Of a stretch of 64,000 bases of DNA, positions 34,459-43,348 are shown piece after piece (within the stretch, counting starts at the first letter, position 1; every line of letters starts with the position of its first letter). The notes below the pieces were generated by a model. That model was not told where the DNA came from. It saw only the letters and a program-made list of their open reading frames with translations, and did not search any database. The DNA comes from Rhodanobacteraceae bacterium (lineage in GTDB: Bacteria; Pseudomonadota; Gammaproteobacteria; Xanthomonadales; Rhodanobacteraceae), in NCBI GenBank assembly GCA_009996615.1, contig JAACZU010000003.1, positions 240,525 to 304,524 on the forward strand, in the 5' to 3' direction. The translations under genes were made by a program, and so were the position numbers.

Positions 34459-36329
34459 GCGCACTCCCCTGCCACGCCGGACGGTTGTGCCGAGGCGGGT
34501 TCGGCGTAGCCCCAGGCCTCGATCAGCGGCTGCAGCCGCGGCAGCACCGGCCCGAACCACGGCGCGTAGGCGTGCCAGCGGCCGACCGCCTTGCGGTTGA
34601 GCGGCTGCACGACCTGCGCGTAGCTCGGCGTGCTGATGAAGCGCTTTTGCCGCGCGTGCTCGTCGAAGCGCCGCATCGGCGCGGCGTCGTCGAGGCCGAG
34701 GAACGCGGCCAGCCGGTCGGCCTGCGCGGCGAAGTCGTCGAGCAGGTCTTCGTAGCGCAGCGCGAGCGCGCGCGGCTGCATCAGCTGCGCGTGGCGCTGC
34801 CAGAAGCGCATCGCGTTGACGTAGCCCCTGGCGAGCGAGTCGAGCGAGGCGCACACCAGCGCGAACGCGGGCGAGCGGAAGTTCTGCTGGTAGCAGCTCA
34901 GCAGTACGTCGCAGGGATGGCGCAGCGCGAGCACGATCGGCGCGTGCGGGAACAAGCGCATGATCAGCGGCAAGCGCAGCAGGTTCAGCGGATTCTTGTC
35001 GACCAGGCGCGTGCCGGGTGCGCGCTGGACGGTGCGGCCGACCCGCTGCCAGTACAGCGCGCGCAGCTCGTCGCACTGCGCGGCGGTCAGTTCGCCGAGA
35101 TCGTCCGGATAGGCCAGGCCCCAGGCCGCGGCCATGTGGTCGATCAGGTCCTGCAGGAATGCGCGCTCGTCCATCGAGCACAGCGCCGGATGCGCGTCGA
35201 GCATCTGCTCGAGCAGGGTCGTGCCCGAGCGCGGGAAGCCGACGATGAAGACCGGCGAGTCCGCCGCGTCCGGCGCCGGATGCGCCGGCCACGCGGCGAA
35301 GCGGGCCGGGTCGAGGTCGCGTGCGGCGCGCATCAGCGGCTCGACCGTGCCGGCGGCCAGCGCCGGCTCCAGCTTCGCCATCGCGGCGGCCTGCAGTGCG
35401 TGCGCCTCCTGCAGCGCCTGCATCGCACCGGCGGCGTCGCGCTGGCGGTCGCGCACGCGCGCGAGCAGGAACAGCAGGTTCGCGCGCATCGCCGGCAGCG
35501 GGGTCGCCGCCAGCAGGCGTTCGAGCTGCGCCGCCGCCTCGGCGTCGCCCGCGCGCGCGAGCAGCGCGGCGTGCGCGCCGACGACCTCGCCGCGCAGGTC
35601 GGCGTCGTCGACGCGTTCGGGCAGCGGCAGCGTGGCGAGCAGCGCACGCGCCTCGTCGAGACGGTTGGCGCGCTCGTACAGCATCACGCGGCGCGCGTCG
35701 GCCAGCATGCGCTCGTGCGGGCGCGTGGCGGCGCGGCGCAGCAGGTCTTCGGCGGCCTCGACGTGGCCGAGCAGGCCGAGCGTGCGGCCCAGGTCCAGCC
35801 ACCACTCGGGCGCGATGTCGTTCCAGTCCTGCCAGTCGTCGAGCAGGCGGTGCGCGACATGGTTGTCGCCGCACTCGATGCTGGCCAGCGCGGCGTAGAG
35901 GCGGATCTCGATCGAGGCCGGGTCGAGCCGGTGCGCGTGCAGCAGGTAGTCGCGGCTCGCACCGGGGTCGCCCTTCTGCATCAGCAGCAGGCCGAGGTTC
36001 AGGCACAGCGTCGCATCGGGCGGCGCCAGTTGCAGCGCATGGCGATAGGCCGATTCCGCCTCGTCGAGACGGCCGCATTCGCGCAGCATCGTGGCGAGGT
36101 TGCTCCAGTACTCGCGCGCGTGTGGAAAGCGTTCGGTCAGTTCGCGGGAGGCGCCGACGGCCTGCTCGATCTTGCCCTGCACGTGCAGGCTGTAGGCGAG
36201 CAGCGCCAGCGCCGGCTCATCGCCGGGCCGCTGCGCGAGCAGCGCACGCGCGAGGCGTTCGGCTTCGTCCGGGCGCTGCCCGCGCAGCGCCTCGACGATG
36301 CGCTGCAGGATCGGGGCAGGATCGGGCAT
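34455..36329 (-). CDS. TPR-repeat sulfotransferase
   Basis: From ATG 36329, with GAAGGA eight bases upstream, the protein has 624 residues. Residues 1 to about 325 are TPR helices (SLHVQGKIEQAVGASREL, AESAYRHALQLAPPD). The sulfotransferase domain starts at FIVGFPRSGTTLL (361-373), the loop that binds the 5'-phosphosulfate of PAPS. The second PAPS segment is VLALRHPCDVLLSCYQ. Bacterial TPR-sulfotransferases of this type often sit next to TonB receptors. It lies downstream of the TonB receptor gene at 36582, with a terminator between, and overlaps the oxygenase gene. Confidence 0.9.
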   Translation of the reverse strand: MPDPAPILQRIVEALRGQRPDEAERLARALLAQRPGDEPALALLAYSLHVQGKIEQAVGASRELTERFPHAREYWSNLATMLRECGRLDEAESAYRHALQLAPPDATLCLNLGLLLMQKGDPGASRDYLLHAHRLDPASIEIRLYAALASIECGDNHVAHRLLDDWQDWNDIAPEWWLDLGRTLGLLGHVEAAEDLLRRAATRPHERMLADARRVMLYERANRLDEARALLATLPLPERVDDADLRGEVVGAHAALLARAGDAEAAAQLERLLAATPLPAMRANLLFLLARVRDRQRDAAGAMQALQEAHALQAAAMAKLEPALAAGTVEPLMRAARDLDPARFAAWPAHPAPDAADSPVFIVGFPRSGTTLLEQMLDAHPALCSMDERAFLQDLIDHMAAAWGLAYPDDLGELTAAQCDELRALYWQRVGRTVQRAPGTRLVDKNPLNLLRLPLIMRLFPHAPIVLALRHPCDVLLSCYQQNFRSPAFALVCASLDSLARGYVNAMRFWQRHAQLMQPRALALRYEDLLDDFAAQADRLAAFLGLDDAAPMRRFDEHARQKRFISTPSYAQVVQPLNRKAVGRWHAYAPWFGPVLPRLQPLIEAWGYAEPASAQPSGVAGECA

Positions 36330-36529
36330 GAGGCACATCCTTCGGGCGGGTCAGCGCGAGCATGGACAGAATCATAGCGTGCGTCGCTCTGTGAAGCCGA
36401 CAGGTACCTGCTGTTGATTGAAGAGTGCGGCCATGGATGGCCGCGGTGGATGTTCCGAAGTCGCAAGCTTGCAGGCCCGTAACGATTGCCTCGAAACAGC
36501 GATCAAGGACGATCGCAGAAGCGAAAAGA

Positions 36530-36557
36530 AAGGCCGCGTGGCGAACCACGCGGCCTT
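36530..36557 (-). terminator. Rho-independent terminator of TonB receptor 1
   Basis: AAGGCCGCGTGG and CCACGCGGCCTT form a perfect 12-base-pair stem with a CGAA (minus strand TTCG) loop. Reading the minus strand, the stem is followed by TTTCTTTTCG. It lies 25 bases past the receptor stop. Confidence 0.85.
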
Positions 36558-36581
36558 TTCGGTTTGCTGATCAGCCTGGGA

Positions 36582-39479
36582 CTAGAACCTGACGCTCACG
36601 CGCGCCCAGTAGAAGCGGCCGACCGTGTTGTACGTGTTCACGTCGGTGTTCGCGTTGAGCACGTTGTTCTGGTAGAAGATCGGCGGCTGCTTGTCCATCA
36701 GGTTGTCGACGCCGACCTCGACGCGCGACTTCCACGGCTCGTAGTTGTAGCCGAAGCTGACGTTGTTGTACGCGTACGCGCCGTAGTGCAGGCGGGTCGG
36801 CGTGTTCGTCCACGGACCCTCGTCGCATTCCGGGTTCAGGTAGCAGCCGTCGGCCGACGAGTTCTGGCTCGGGTCTTCGCTGCCGACCGAGACGCGGCCG
36901 ATGTAGGTGATGCGCCAGGAGGCGTCGAACGGGCCCTTCTGCCAGTTCAGGCCGGCCAGCGCGCGCCAGCGCGCGAAGTTGCCGTACTGGCCGTCGTAGT
37001 GGCCGGCGACGTGGCGCGTCGGCAGCAAGTCGCTGGCCTGGTTGTCGTAGCGACGGATGTAGGTGCTGTCGAACGTGACCAGGAACTTGCCGAACGAGAA
37101 CTCCGGCAACGCGTAGCGGAAGCCAAAGTCGATGCCGGACGCGTCGAGGCGGCCGAGGTTGGCGGTCGGCTCGGTGATGAAGCGGATATTGCCGTCCGAG
37201 TAGCGGTTGATGAACCGGCAGAACGGGCTGGAGTTGTCGGCGAAACAGATGTTCGCGACCGTCTGCGCATTGACGCTGATGATCGTGTCGTTGAGCGTGA
37301 TGCGCCAGTAGTCGGCATTCAGCGACAGCCCTTCGATCCAGTGCGGGTCGTAGACCACGCCGAAGTCATACGACTTGCCGTACTCGGGCTTCAGCTGGAC
37401 GCCAGAGATGACCGCGCCCGTCAGCACGCCGGTGCTCTGGCTGAGGCCGGTGCCGGCGAAGCCCGGCGGCACGTTCTGGCAGGCGAGGTTCGGATTGCTC
37501 AGGTCCGCGCCGATGCACGGGTCGTGGAAGATCGGCGCATCGCCGGTGTAGCCGGCGTAGAGCTCGGTCAGGTTCGGCGCGCGGAACACCTCCGACACCG
37601 TGCCGCGCAGCATCAGGTCCTCGATCGGACGCCACTCGATCGCGATCTTGCTGTTGGTCGTGTTGCCGACGTTGCTGTACTTGGAGTAGCGCGTGCCGAT
37701 GGTGAGGTTGAGGGCATGCGCGAACGGCATGTCCTTGAGCACTGGCACGAACAGCTCGCCGTAGAGCTCCTTGACGTTGAAGCCACCGGCCAGCGGCGAG
37801 GAGCACGCTTCCTGCGAGATCGCGCAGTTGCCGCTCGAGTCGGCGATCGCGATGTAGTCGACCTCGTTGGTCTGGTCTTCCTTGCGATAGGTGGCGCCCA
37901 CCGCCAGGCTCATCGTGCCGGCCGGCAGCTCGAACAGCTCGCCGCTGGCGTTGAGTTCGCCCGAGCGCAGTTTGCGGCGCACGTCGTACTTGGGCGTGGT
38001 GGCGTACTTCTGCAGCGTGGAGATCGTCTGCGGATCGTTGATGTTGAAGATGTTCAGCGGCGTGCAGTTGGCGATCGGCGCATCGGGCGTGCCGCAGGTC
38101 ACCAGTCCGGTCGCCGGGTCGAGGAACGAGGGGCCGAGCGCCTCGCGCAGGCCCGCGTAGTACACGTATCCCTTCGACTTGCTCGACTGGTTGACGTTGC
38201 CGTAGATGAAGGACGCATCCCACTGCCAGCTGCTCTCGCCGAAGCCACCCTTGAAGCCGGTTGCGACCTGGTCGACCGTGGTCGAGTAGTAGCCACGGCG
38301 CTGGCCGAGCGAGGTGAAGCGGCTCAGGAACTGCTGGTCGGCGGTCACGCCGTCGCCGGGGCCGAAGTTGACGCCGAACGGGTTGTAGTAGTTGTTGGCG
38401 GAGATCTCGACCGCGTCGCTGCGCGCATCGAACGGCAGCGGTGCGATCGCGAAGTTCGACACGGTCTTGTTGTGGAACGCGTCGAGGTAGACCTGCACGC
38501 CCTCGGTCAGCTGGTAGTTGCCGACCACGAACAGGCCGGTGCGCTCCTGCGGCGTCAGCAGCAGGTTGACCGCCTGGTAGTTGTAGGCGTCGCGGCCGGA
38601 GGAATAGCACTGGTAGTCGCCCGGCGACCGCCCGCCGCTCGGGTTCTTCAGGGTCAGGCTGATGTTGCCGTTCGAGTCGGCATTGCAGCCCAGCTGCGGA
38701 AACAGCTCGGCCGGCACGTAGATGCGGCCGGTCGGCGTGCGCGACGAACCGAGCACCGAGGCGACCTCGCCGCTGCTGAAGTAGGTCGCCTGCGAGGAGA
38801 AGTCGCGCGCGCCGGACGACACCGGGTCGAACTTGTTGTAGTTCACGCCGGCCATGACGCTGCCCTTGTCGGCCGTGTGGCCGAACGTGAAGCTGTAGCC
38901 CTTGCGCTTGCCGTCGTCGTAGTCGCTCTGGCCATAGTCGGCCGTGAACTCGGCGCCTTCGTAGTCCTTGCGCAGGATGAAGTTGACGACGCCGCCGATC
39001 GCGTCGGAGCCGTACACAGAGGACGCGCCGTCCTTGAGGACCTCGATGCGCTCGATGATGTTGGCCGGGATCGAGTTGACGTCGCCACTGATCGCGCGGC
39101 GGCCATTGATCAGCAGCAGCGTGCGGTTGATGCCCAAGCCGCGCAGCGAGACGTAGGAGCCGCCATCGCCACCGCCGTTGTTGACCTGCGGATTGCTGGC
39201 GTTGCCGGCGATAGAGGGCAGTTCCTGAACGAGGTCGCCTACGGTGACCTTGCCGCTCTTCTGGATCGCTTCGCGGCCGATCGTGACGACCGGATTGGAG
39301 GTTTCGAGGTCGACGCGGCGGATGCGCGAGCCGGTGACGACGACGGTGCCGAGGCGCTCGGTCTGCTGGCCCTGGTCCTGGGCCTGCGCGGCAGCCGGCA
39401 GTGCCTGCAGGGCAAGGGCGGCTGAAACGCCGAGGAACAGCGCGCTGTGCGCCGGTTTCACAAGTGTTGGTGCGGTCAT
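36582..39479 (-). CDS. TonB-dependent receptor 1
   Basis: The 965-residue protein has a signal peptide (HSALFLGVSAALALQALPAAAQA). A TonB box-like LGTVVVTGSRIRR begins the mature part. The plug domain carries IPANIIERIEVLKDGASSVYGSDAIGGVVNF. A 22-stranded barrel follows and ends in the aromatic ARVSVRF needed for outer-membrane insertion. Near the C-terminus NVSFGYNYEPW marks the last strands. The substrate is unknown; the CirA-like type in this group often imports oligosaccharides or peptides. It shares an upstream motif (39587-39602) with receptor 2 at the same distance from the start. Confidence 0.94.
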   Translation of the reverse strand: MTAPTLVKPAHSALFLGVSAALALQALPAAAQAQDQGQQTERLGTVVVTGSRIRRVDLETSNPVVTIGREAIQKSGKVTVGDLVQELPSIAGNASNPQVNNGGGDGGSYVSLRGLGINRTLLLINGRRAISGDVNSIPANIIERIEVLKDGASSVYGSDAIGGVVNFILRKDYEGAEFTADYGQSDYDDGKRKGYSFTFGHTADKGSVMAGVNYNKFDPVSSGARDFSSQATYFSSGEVASVLGSSRTPTGRIYVPAELFPQLGCNADSNGNISLTLKNPSGGRSPGDYQCYSSGRDAYNYQAVNLLLTPQERTGLFVVGNYQLTEGVQVYLDAFHNKTVSNFAIAPLPFDARSDAVEISANNYYNPFGVNFGPGDGVTADQQFLSRFTSLGQRRGYYSTTVDQVATGFKGGFGESSWQWDASFIYGNVNQSSKSKGYVYYAGLREALGPSFLDPATGLVTCGTPDAPIANCTPLNIFNINDPQTISTLQKYATTPKYDVRRKLRSGELNASGELFELPAGTMSLAVGATYRKEDQTNEVDYIAIADSSGNCAISQEACSSPLAGGFNVKELYGELFVPVLKDMPFAHALNLTIGTRYSKYSNVGNTTNSKIAIEWRPIEDLMLRGTVSEVFRAPNLTELYAGYTGDAPIFHDPCIGADLSNPNLACQNVPPGFAGTGLSQSTGVLTGAVISGVQLKPEYGKSYDFGVVYDPHWIEGLSLNADYWRITLNDTIISVNAQTVANICFADNSSPFCRFINRYSDGNIRFITEPTANLGRLDASGIDFGFRYALPEFSFGKFLVTFDSTYIRRYDNQASDLLPTRHVAGHYDGQYGNFARWRALAGLNWQKGPFDASWRITYIGRVSVGSEDPSQNSSADGCYLNPECDEGPWTNTPTRLHYGAYAYNNVSFGYNYEPWKSRVEVGVDNLMDKQPPIFYQNNVLNANTDVNTYNTVGRFYWARVSVRF

Positions 39480-39586
39480 TTCGAAACTCTCCCGGGATCG
39501 AAAGCGGTGGCTGGCGGCATGCGCAAAGCCGTGCTGCTCTCCGCACGCGAAAGGAACCGACGACGATGAAAAAGGCCGAAGGTTCT

Positions 39587-39602
39587 TAACAGGATTATTA
39601 CG
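39587..39602 (-). promoter_or_regulatory. Motif shared by the two TonB receptor genes, copy 1
   Basis: TAACAGGATTATTACG (plus-strand reading) lies 108 bases before the receptor start. The counterpart upstream of receptor 2 is TAACAAGATTCTTACG at 106 bases. 14 of 16 positions agree. It may be a promoter element or an operator. Confidence 0.5.
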
Positions 39603-39882
39603 CTACGGAAATCGCGTTGTCGATGGGGTGCGCGAAGGGAATCCGTGTCGGAAAACACGTCTGGCAGGAAGGCCCGTCGGACGGCGCCATGGCCGCGGCG
39701 ATACCGCCACGCACCCCGCTCCCTTCTCGGCGCGTCGCAGCACGTCCACGGGTTGCGAGCCGACGTCCACATCGAGGTTGCGAGGGCCATTTCCGGACTC
39801 TCCTGCGGTACGAGAAGCATGGCGTTCCGCGCCAGGGAAAGTGCCCGGCCCCGAGAGCACGCGCGCCCGCACCTGGCGCGTC

Positions 39883-39910
39883 AAAAAAAACGGCCCCGTT
39901 TCCGGGGCCG
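39883..39910 (-). terminator. Rho-independent terminator of TonB receptor 2
   Basis: CGGCCCCG and CGGGGCCG form an eight-base-pair stem with a four-base loop, and on the minus strand eight T residues follow directly. It is a canonical terminator 28 bases past the receptor stop. Confidence 0.92.
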
Positions 39911-39937
39911 TGAAGGAATGACAACCGCAATTATCGC

Positions 39938-42892
39938 TTAGAACTTCTGCGAGTAACGCAGGTAGTAGAAGCGACCGATGTCGAAGCCACCGTAGTAGGT
40001 GAAGTTCGAGTTCGGCTGCGAGTACAGGACCGGGCCGGCGTGGTTGAACAGGTTGTTCGCACCGACCGAGACCGTGCCGTTCCACGGCGCATTCCAGCGG
40101 ACCTGCAGGTCGTGGAACGCGTTGGCACCGGTGCGGTTCAGCGGGTAACGGGCCGCGCCGTTCTCCGGATCGTAGTGCATCGGCTGGTTGCACTCCGGGC
40201 CGCCCGCCGCCGCGGAGTCGAACGAGCACTTCTCCTTGATCGAGGAGTAGTAGCGCGTCGTCCACGTCGCAGCGAAGTCACCCAGCGACCAGTCGAGGCT
40301 GGCATTCGAACGCGTGCGGAAGTTCGAGCTCTTGCCGGTGTAGACCTGCGGCACCTTGGCGGTGTTCGTGATCTTGGCGTCCAGATGGTCGACGTAGGTC
40401 GTGTTCCAGTGGATCGCGAAGCGGCCGAACGAGAACTCCGGCAGGCGGTAGTTCACGCCGAAGTCGTAACCCTCGGTGTCCTGCCAGCCCTGGTTGGTGC
40501 TGCCGATCAGCGCGTAGTTGACCACGCCGTTGGCATCACGCGTGAACAGCAGCGACGAGCAGCGCGCCGCGATGCCGCGGACGTAGCAGTCGTCGAGCAT
40601 CTGCGTGACCGAGTCGCCACTGATCGCGTTCTTCAGGTGGATGCGGTACCAGTCCAGGCTCAGGTCGAGGCCGGAAATCCAGCTCGGGCTGTAGACGATG
40701 CCGGCGGTCTTGCTGGTTGCCGTCTCCGGCTGCAGCGTCGGGTTCGAGCCGGACAGGAACTGGATGCCGGTCTGGCACGGGAACGAGTTGCAGGGCGAAC
40801 CACCCTGGCCGATCTGGTTGTAGCCGGCCGGCACGCCGCGCTGGCCGCTGAAGCCGCTGGCGCAACGCGCGGCCACGGCCGGATCGCCACCCGCGGCGTT
40901 ACGGACGTCGCACGGATCGGTGTAGAACGCGAACGTGCCACCGACGCCGCCGTACAGGTCGGCGATGGTCGGCGCGCGGAAGCCCTGCGCATAGTTCGCG
41001 CGGAACAGCAGGTCGTCGATCGGGCGCCAGGTCAGGCTGAACTTGCCGTTGGTGGTGTTGCCGAACGTGTCGTAGCGCGAGTGACGGCCAGCGACGTTGA
41101 ACGACAGCTCCTTGGCGAGCATGACGTCCTTCAGCACCGGCACGTCGACTTCGACGTAGTACTCGTCGACCTTGTACTTGCCGCCGGTCGGACCCGACGA
41201 CAGGTTCGTGCTCAGGCCCGACTGCGCGAACGCGTCCGGCACGTAGCTGCCGGTCTCGTTGCGGTGCTCGAAGCCCGCCGCGACGCCGATGTCACCAGCC
41301 GGCAGCGTGAACACCGAACCGGTGATGTTGGCGCTGTAGTCGGTGCTCTTGGTGCGGCCGCGCGAGTGGTAGTACGGGAACAGGAATTCCTGCAGCTCCG
41401 GCGTGCTGGTCAGCGAGCCCGAACCACCCTGGCCGTACGGCAGGATCGGATTCCACGGCACGCACTGGCCCGGCGCCGAGCCGTACGGGATCGGGTTGTC
41501 CGGCGTGCCGCAGGTGACGCGGCCGGTGGCCGGATCGAGGAACGACGGGCCGAGCGCGCCGGTCAGCGCGGTCAGGCTGAAGTCGCCGTGGTTGATCTTC
41601 AGCACGTCGTTGGTGTTGACATAGGCGCCGACGTCCCAGTTGAACGTGCGGTCGCCGATGTTGAAGTTGCCTTCCAGCGTGCCGGAGATGCGGTAGGTCG
41701 ACAGGTCGCTCTTCGTCGTGCGCGGCACTTCCCAGCCACGACGGTAGAAGTAGACGTCCTCGCCCCACGGGTTGTAGTAGCTGTCGGCCGACAGGCCGAT
41801 CGCCTGGGCGTTCGGGCCTTCCCACGGCAGCGCGAACGCCGGCTGGAACGGATAGCCCGCGATCTGCTGGTCGGTCGAGCGCTTGTTGTACAGGATGTCG
41901 GTCGAGAACTTGATGTTGTCGGTGATGTTGTAGTCACCGGTCACGAACAGCGACTTGCGCTCGATGCCGGTCTGCAGGTACATCTGCTGGTTGGCATTGG
42001 AGCGGTCGTTGATGCCGCCGCCGGTACCCGTGCGGTGGTACTGGCTCGGACCGCCGAACGGATCGCCGCCCGGATTGAGCGTGCACTGGCCGGAGCCCTG
42101 GCCCGGGCAGGAGCCCGGCGGCGCGAAGAACACGCCCCACTGCGAAACCAGCGTCCAGCCCGTGAGCGGATGGTACGGACCCTGCGGGTAGGCGCTGAAC
42201 TCGCGGTCGGCCGCCAGGACCGGATCTTCCTTCGAGTACTCGGCGCTGAACGTGATCGAGCCACGGTCATTGTGCGAGCCGAAGGTCATGCTGTAGGTCT
42301 GCTTGGCGCCGTCGTCCTCATCGAACTGGCCGACGTAGGCAGCCGCCTCGGCACCGTCGTAGTTCTTGCGCGTGATGATGTTCACCACGCCCGAGATCGC
42401 GTCGGAACCATAAATCGCCGAAGCGCCGTCCTTCAGGACTTCGATGCGCTCGATCGAGCTCATCGGCACCTGCGACAGGTCCTGCAGGCCGTCGGTGGTC
42501 GCACCGAGGCGCTTGCCGTTCAGCAGCACCAGCGTGCGGTTGGCACCGAGGTTGCGCAGGTCGATGTAGTAGCCGCCGACGGCCTCGCCCGACGACAGTG
42601 CCGCAGCGCGGCTGATCGTCGGCGAACCCGATTCGGTCAGGTTCTGCAGGATGTCGGCGACCGAGTTGAAGCCCTGGTGTTCGATCGCGGCGCGATCGAG
42701 CACGACGATCGGCTGCGCCGTTTCAACGTCCGCCTTGCGGATGCGCGAACCCGTCACCGTGACGGTTTCCAGCTGCTGGCTGCCCTGTTCCTGCGCAAAC
42801 GCAGGAGCCGCCGAGAAGCCAACAACAGCCGTGGCGCCCGCGTACAACGCGTAGCGAACGGCCTTGAACAGCTCGTTGCTCATAAGATTCAT
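39938..42892 (-). CDS. TonB-dependent receptor 2
   Basis: From ATG 42892 with GGAGAG upstream, the protein has 984 residues; the frame runs further up without support. The signal peptide is VRYALYAGATAVVGFSAAPAFA. LETVTVTGSRIRK is the TonB-box region, and VPMSSIERIEVLKDGASAIYGSDAISGVVN is the plug. The barrel ends FYYLRYSQKF with terminal Phe. It belongs to the same subfamily as receptor 1 but is not a recent duplicate. Upstream on the same strand lies a small barrel gene whose C-terminus resembles this one. Import of a bulky nutrient is inferred. Confidence 0.94.
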   Translation of the reverse strand: MNLMSNELFKAVRYALYAGATAVVGFSAAPAFAQEQGSQQLETVTVTGSRIRKADVETAQPIVVLDRAAIEHQGFNSVADILQNLTESGSPTISRAAALSSGEAVGGYYIDLRNLGANRTLVLLNGKRLGATTDGLQDLSQVPMSSIERIEVLKDGASAIYGSDAISGVVNIITRKNYDGAEAAAYVGQFDEDDGAKQTYSMTFGSHNDRGSITFSAEYSKEDPVLAADREFSAYPQGPYHPLTGWTLVSQWGVFFAPPGSCPGQGSGQCTLNPGGDPFGGPSQYHRTGTGGGINDRSNANQQMYLQTGIERKSLFVTGDYNITDNIKFSTDILYNKRSTDQQIAGYPFQPAFALPWEGPNAQAIGLSADSYYNPWGEDVYFYRRGWEVPRTTKSDLSTYRISGTLEGNFNIGDRTFNWDVGAYVNTNDVLKINHGDFSLTALTGALGPSFLDPATGRVTCGTPDNPIPYGSAPGQCVPWNPILPYGQGGSGSLTSTPELQEFLFPYYHSRGRTKSTDYSANITGSVFTLPAGDIGVAAGFEHRNETGSYVPDAFAQSGLSTNLSSGPTGGKYKVDEYYVEVDVPVLKDVMLAKELSFNVAGRHSRYDTFGNTTNGKFSLTWRPIDDLLFRANYAQGFRAPTIADLYGGVGGTFAFYTDPCDVRNAAGGDPAVAARCASGFSGQRGVPAGYNQIGQGGSPCNSFPCQTGIQFLSGSNPTLQPETATSKTAGIVYSPSWISGLDLSLDWYRIHLKNAISGDSVTQMLDDCYVRGIAARCSSLLFTRDANGVVNYALIGSTNQGWQDTEGYDFGVNYRLPEFSFGRFAIHWNTTYVDHLDAKITNTAKVPQVYTGKSSNFRTRSNASLDWSLGDFAATWTTRYYSSIKEKCSFDSAAAGGPECNQPMHYDPENGAARYPLNRTGANAFHDLQVRWNAPWNGTVSVGANNLFNHAGPVLYSQPNSNFTYYGGFDIGRFYYLRYSQKF

Positions 42893-43348
42893 TACACTCT
42901 CCAACGTAAGAGTTGTGTCACAGCTCGGGACATGTGCTCTCCCAATCCCTGGGAACGACCAAAACGGTCCACCAAAACCCTCGGCAGTGGACGATACTAA
43001 CAAGATTCTTACGTCATGGGAATCCCTGAGTAGCACCTTAACGGGCTGAAATTTTCTTTAAAATTCAGTTCGTTACGATATGCGCAAGATTGGCGCAATG
43101 CAGCAGGACGCCCTGAAGCGGGTTTTGTGGGACTGGCGGCAATGCATTGGGAATCCACGCCAAGGCGCTATTGAAAGGCACCAAAACCCGGCTGCGCCGC
43201 GCACTCGAACTGCCGGAGAATCATCCCGTTGCGCGCTTGCGTTGGGCGCGGAAAAGGACGCCAAGACGACGCCCGCGGCCTTCGGGAGGAGTGGGCCGGA
43301 GGACGGCCCGAAAGATTGGAAGGGGCTGAAACGCCAAGCCCGGTGGCT
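42893..43348. promoter_or_regulatory. Upstream region of TonB receptor 2
   Basis: It holds the shared receptor motif at 42998-43013 (TAACAAGATTCTTACG) and an AT-rich hairpin at 43046-43068 (CTGAAATTTT/AAAATTCAG). The sequence is clearly less GC-rich than its surroundings, as expected for a promoter. No gene is seen. Confidence 0.55.

Larger units (their letters stand above)
39480..39937. other. Intergenic region with promoter of receptor 1 and terminator of receptor 2
   Basis: The conserved motif lies at 39587-39602. The rest, about 39620-39880, has several short frames on both strands without a ribosome site or domain, and I see no gene. Confidence 0.6.

Noticed and set aside
36486-43000. 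Two long plus-strand frames of about 980 codons opposite the TonB receptor genes
   Set aside because: They are mirror frames of GC-rich receptor genes, low in complexity and without ribosome sites.
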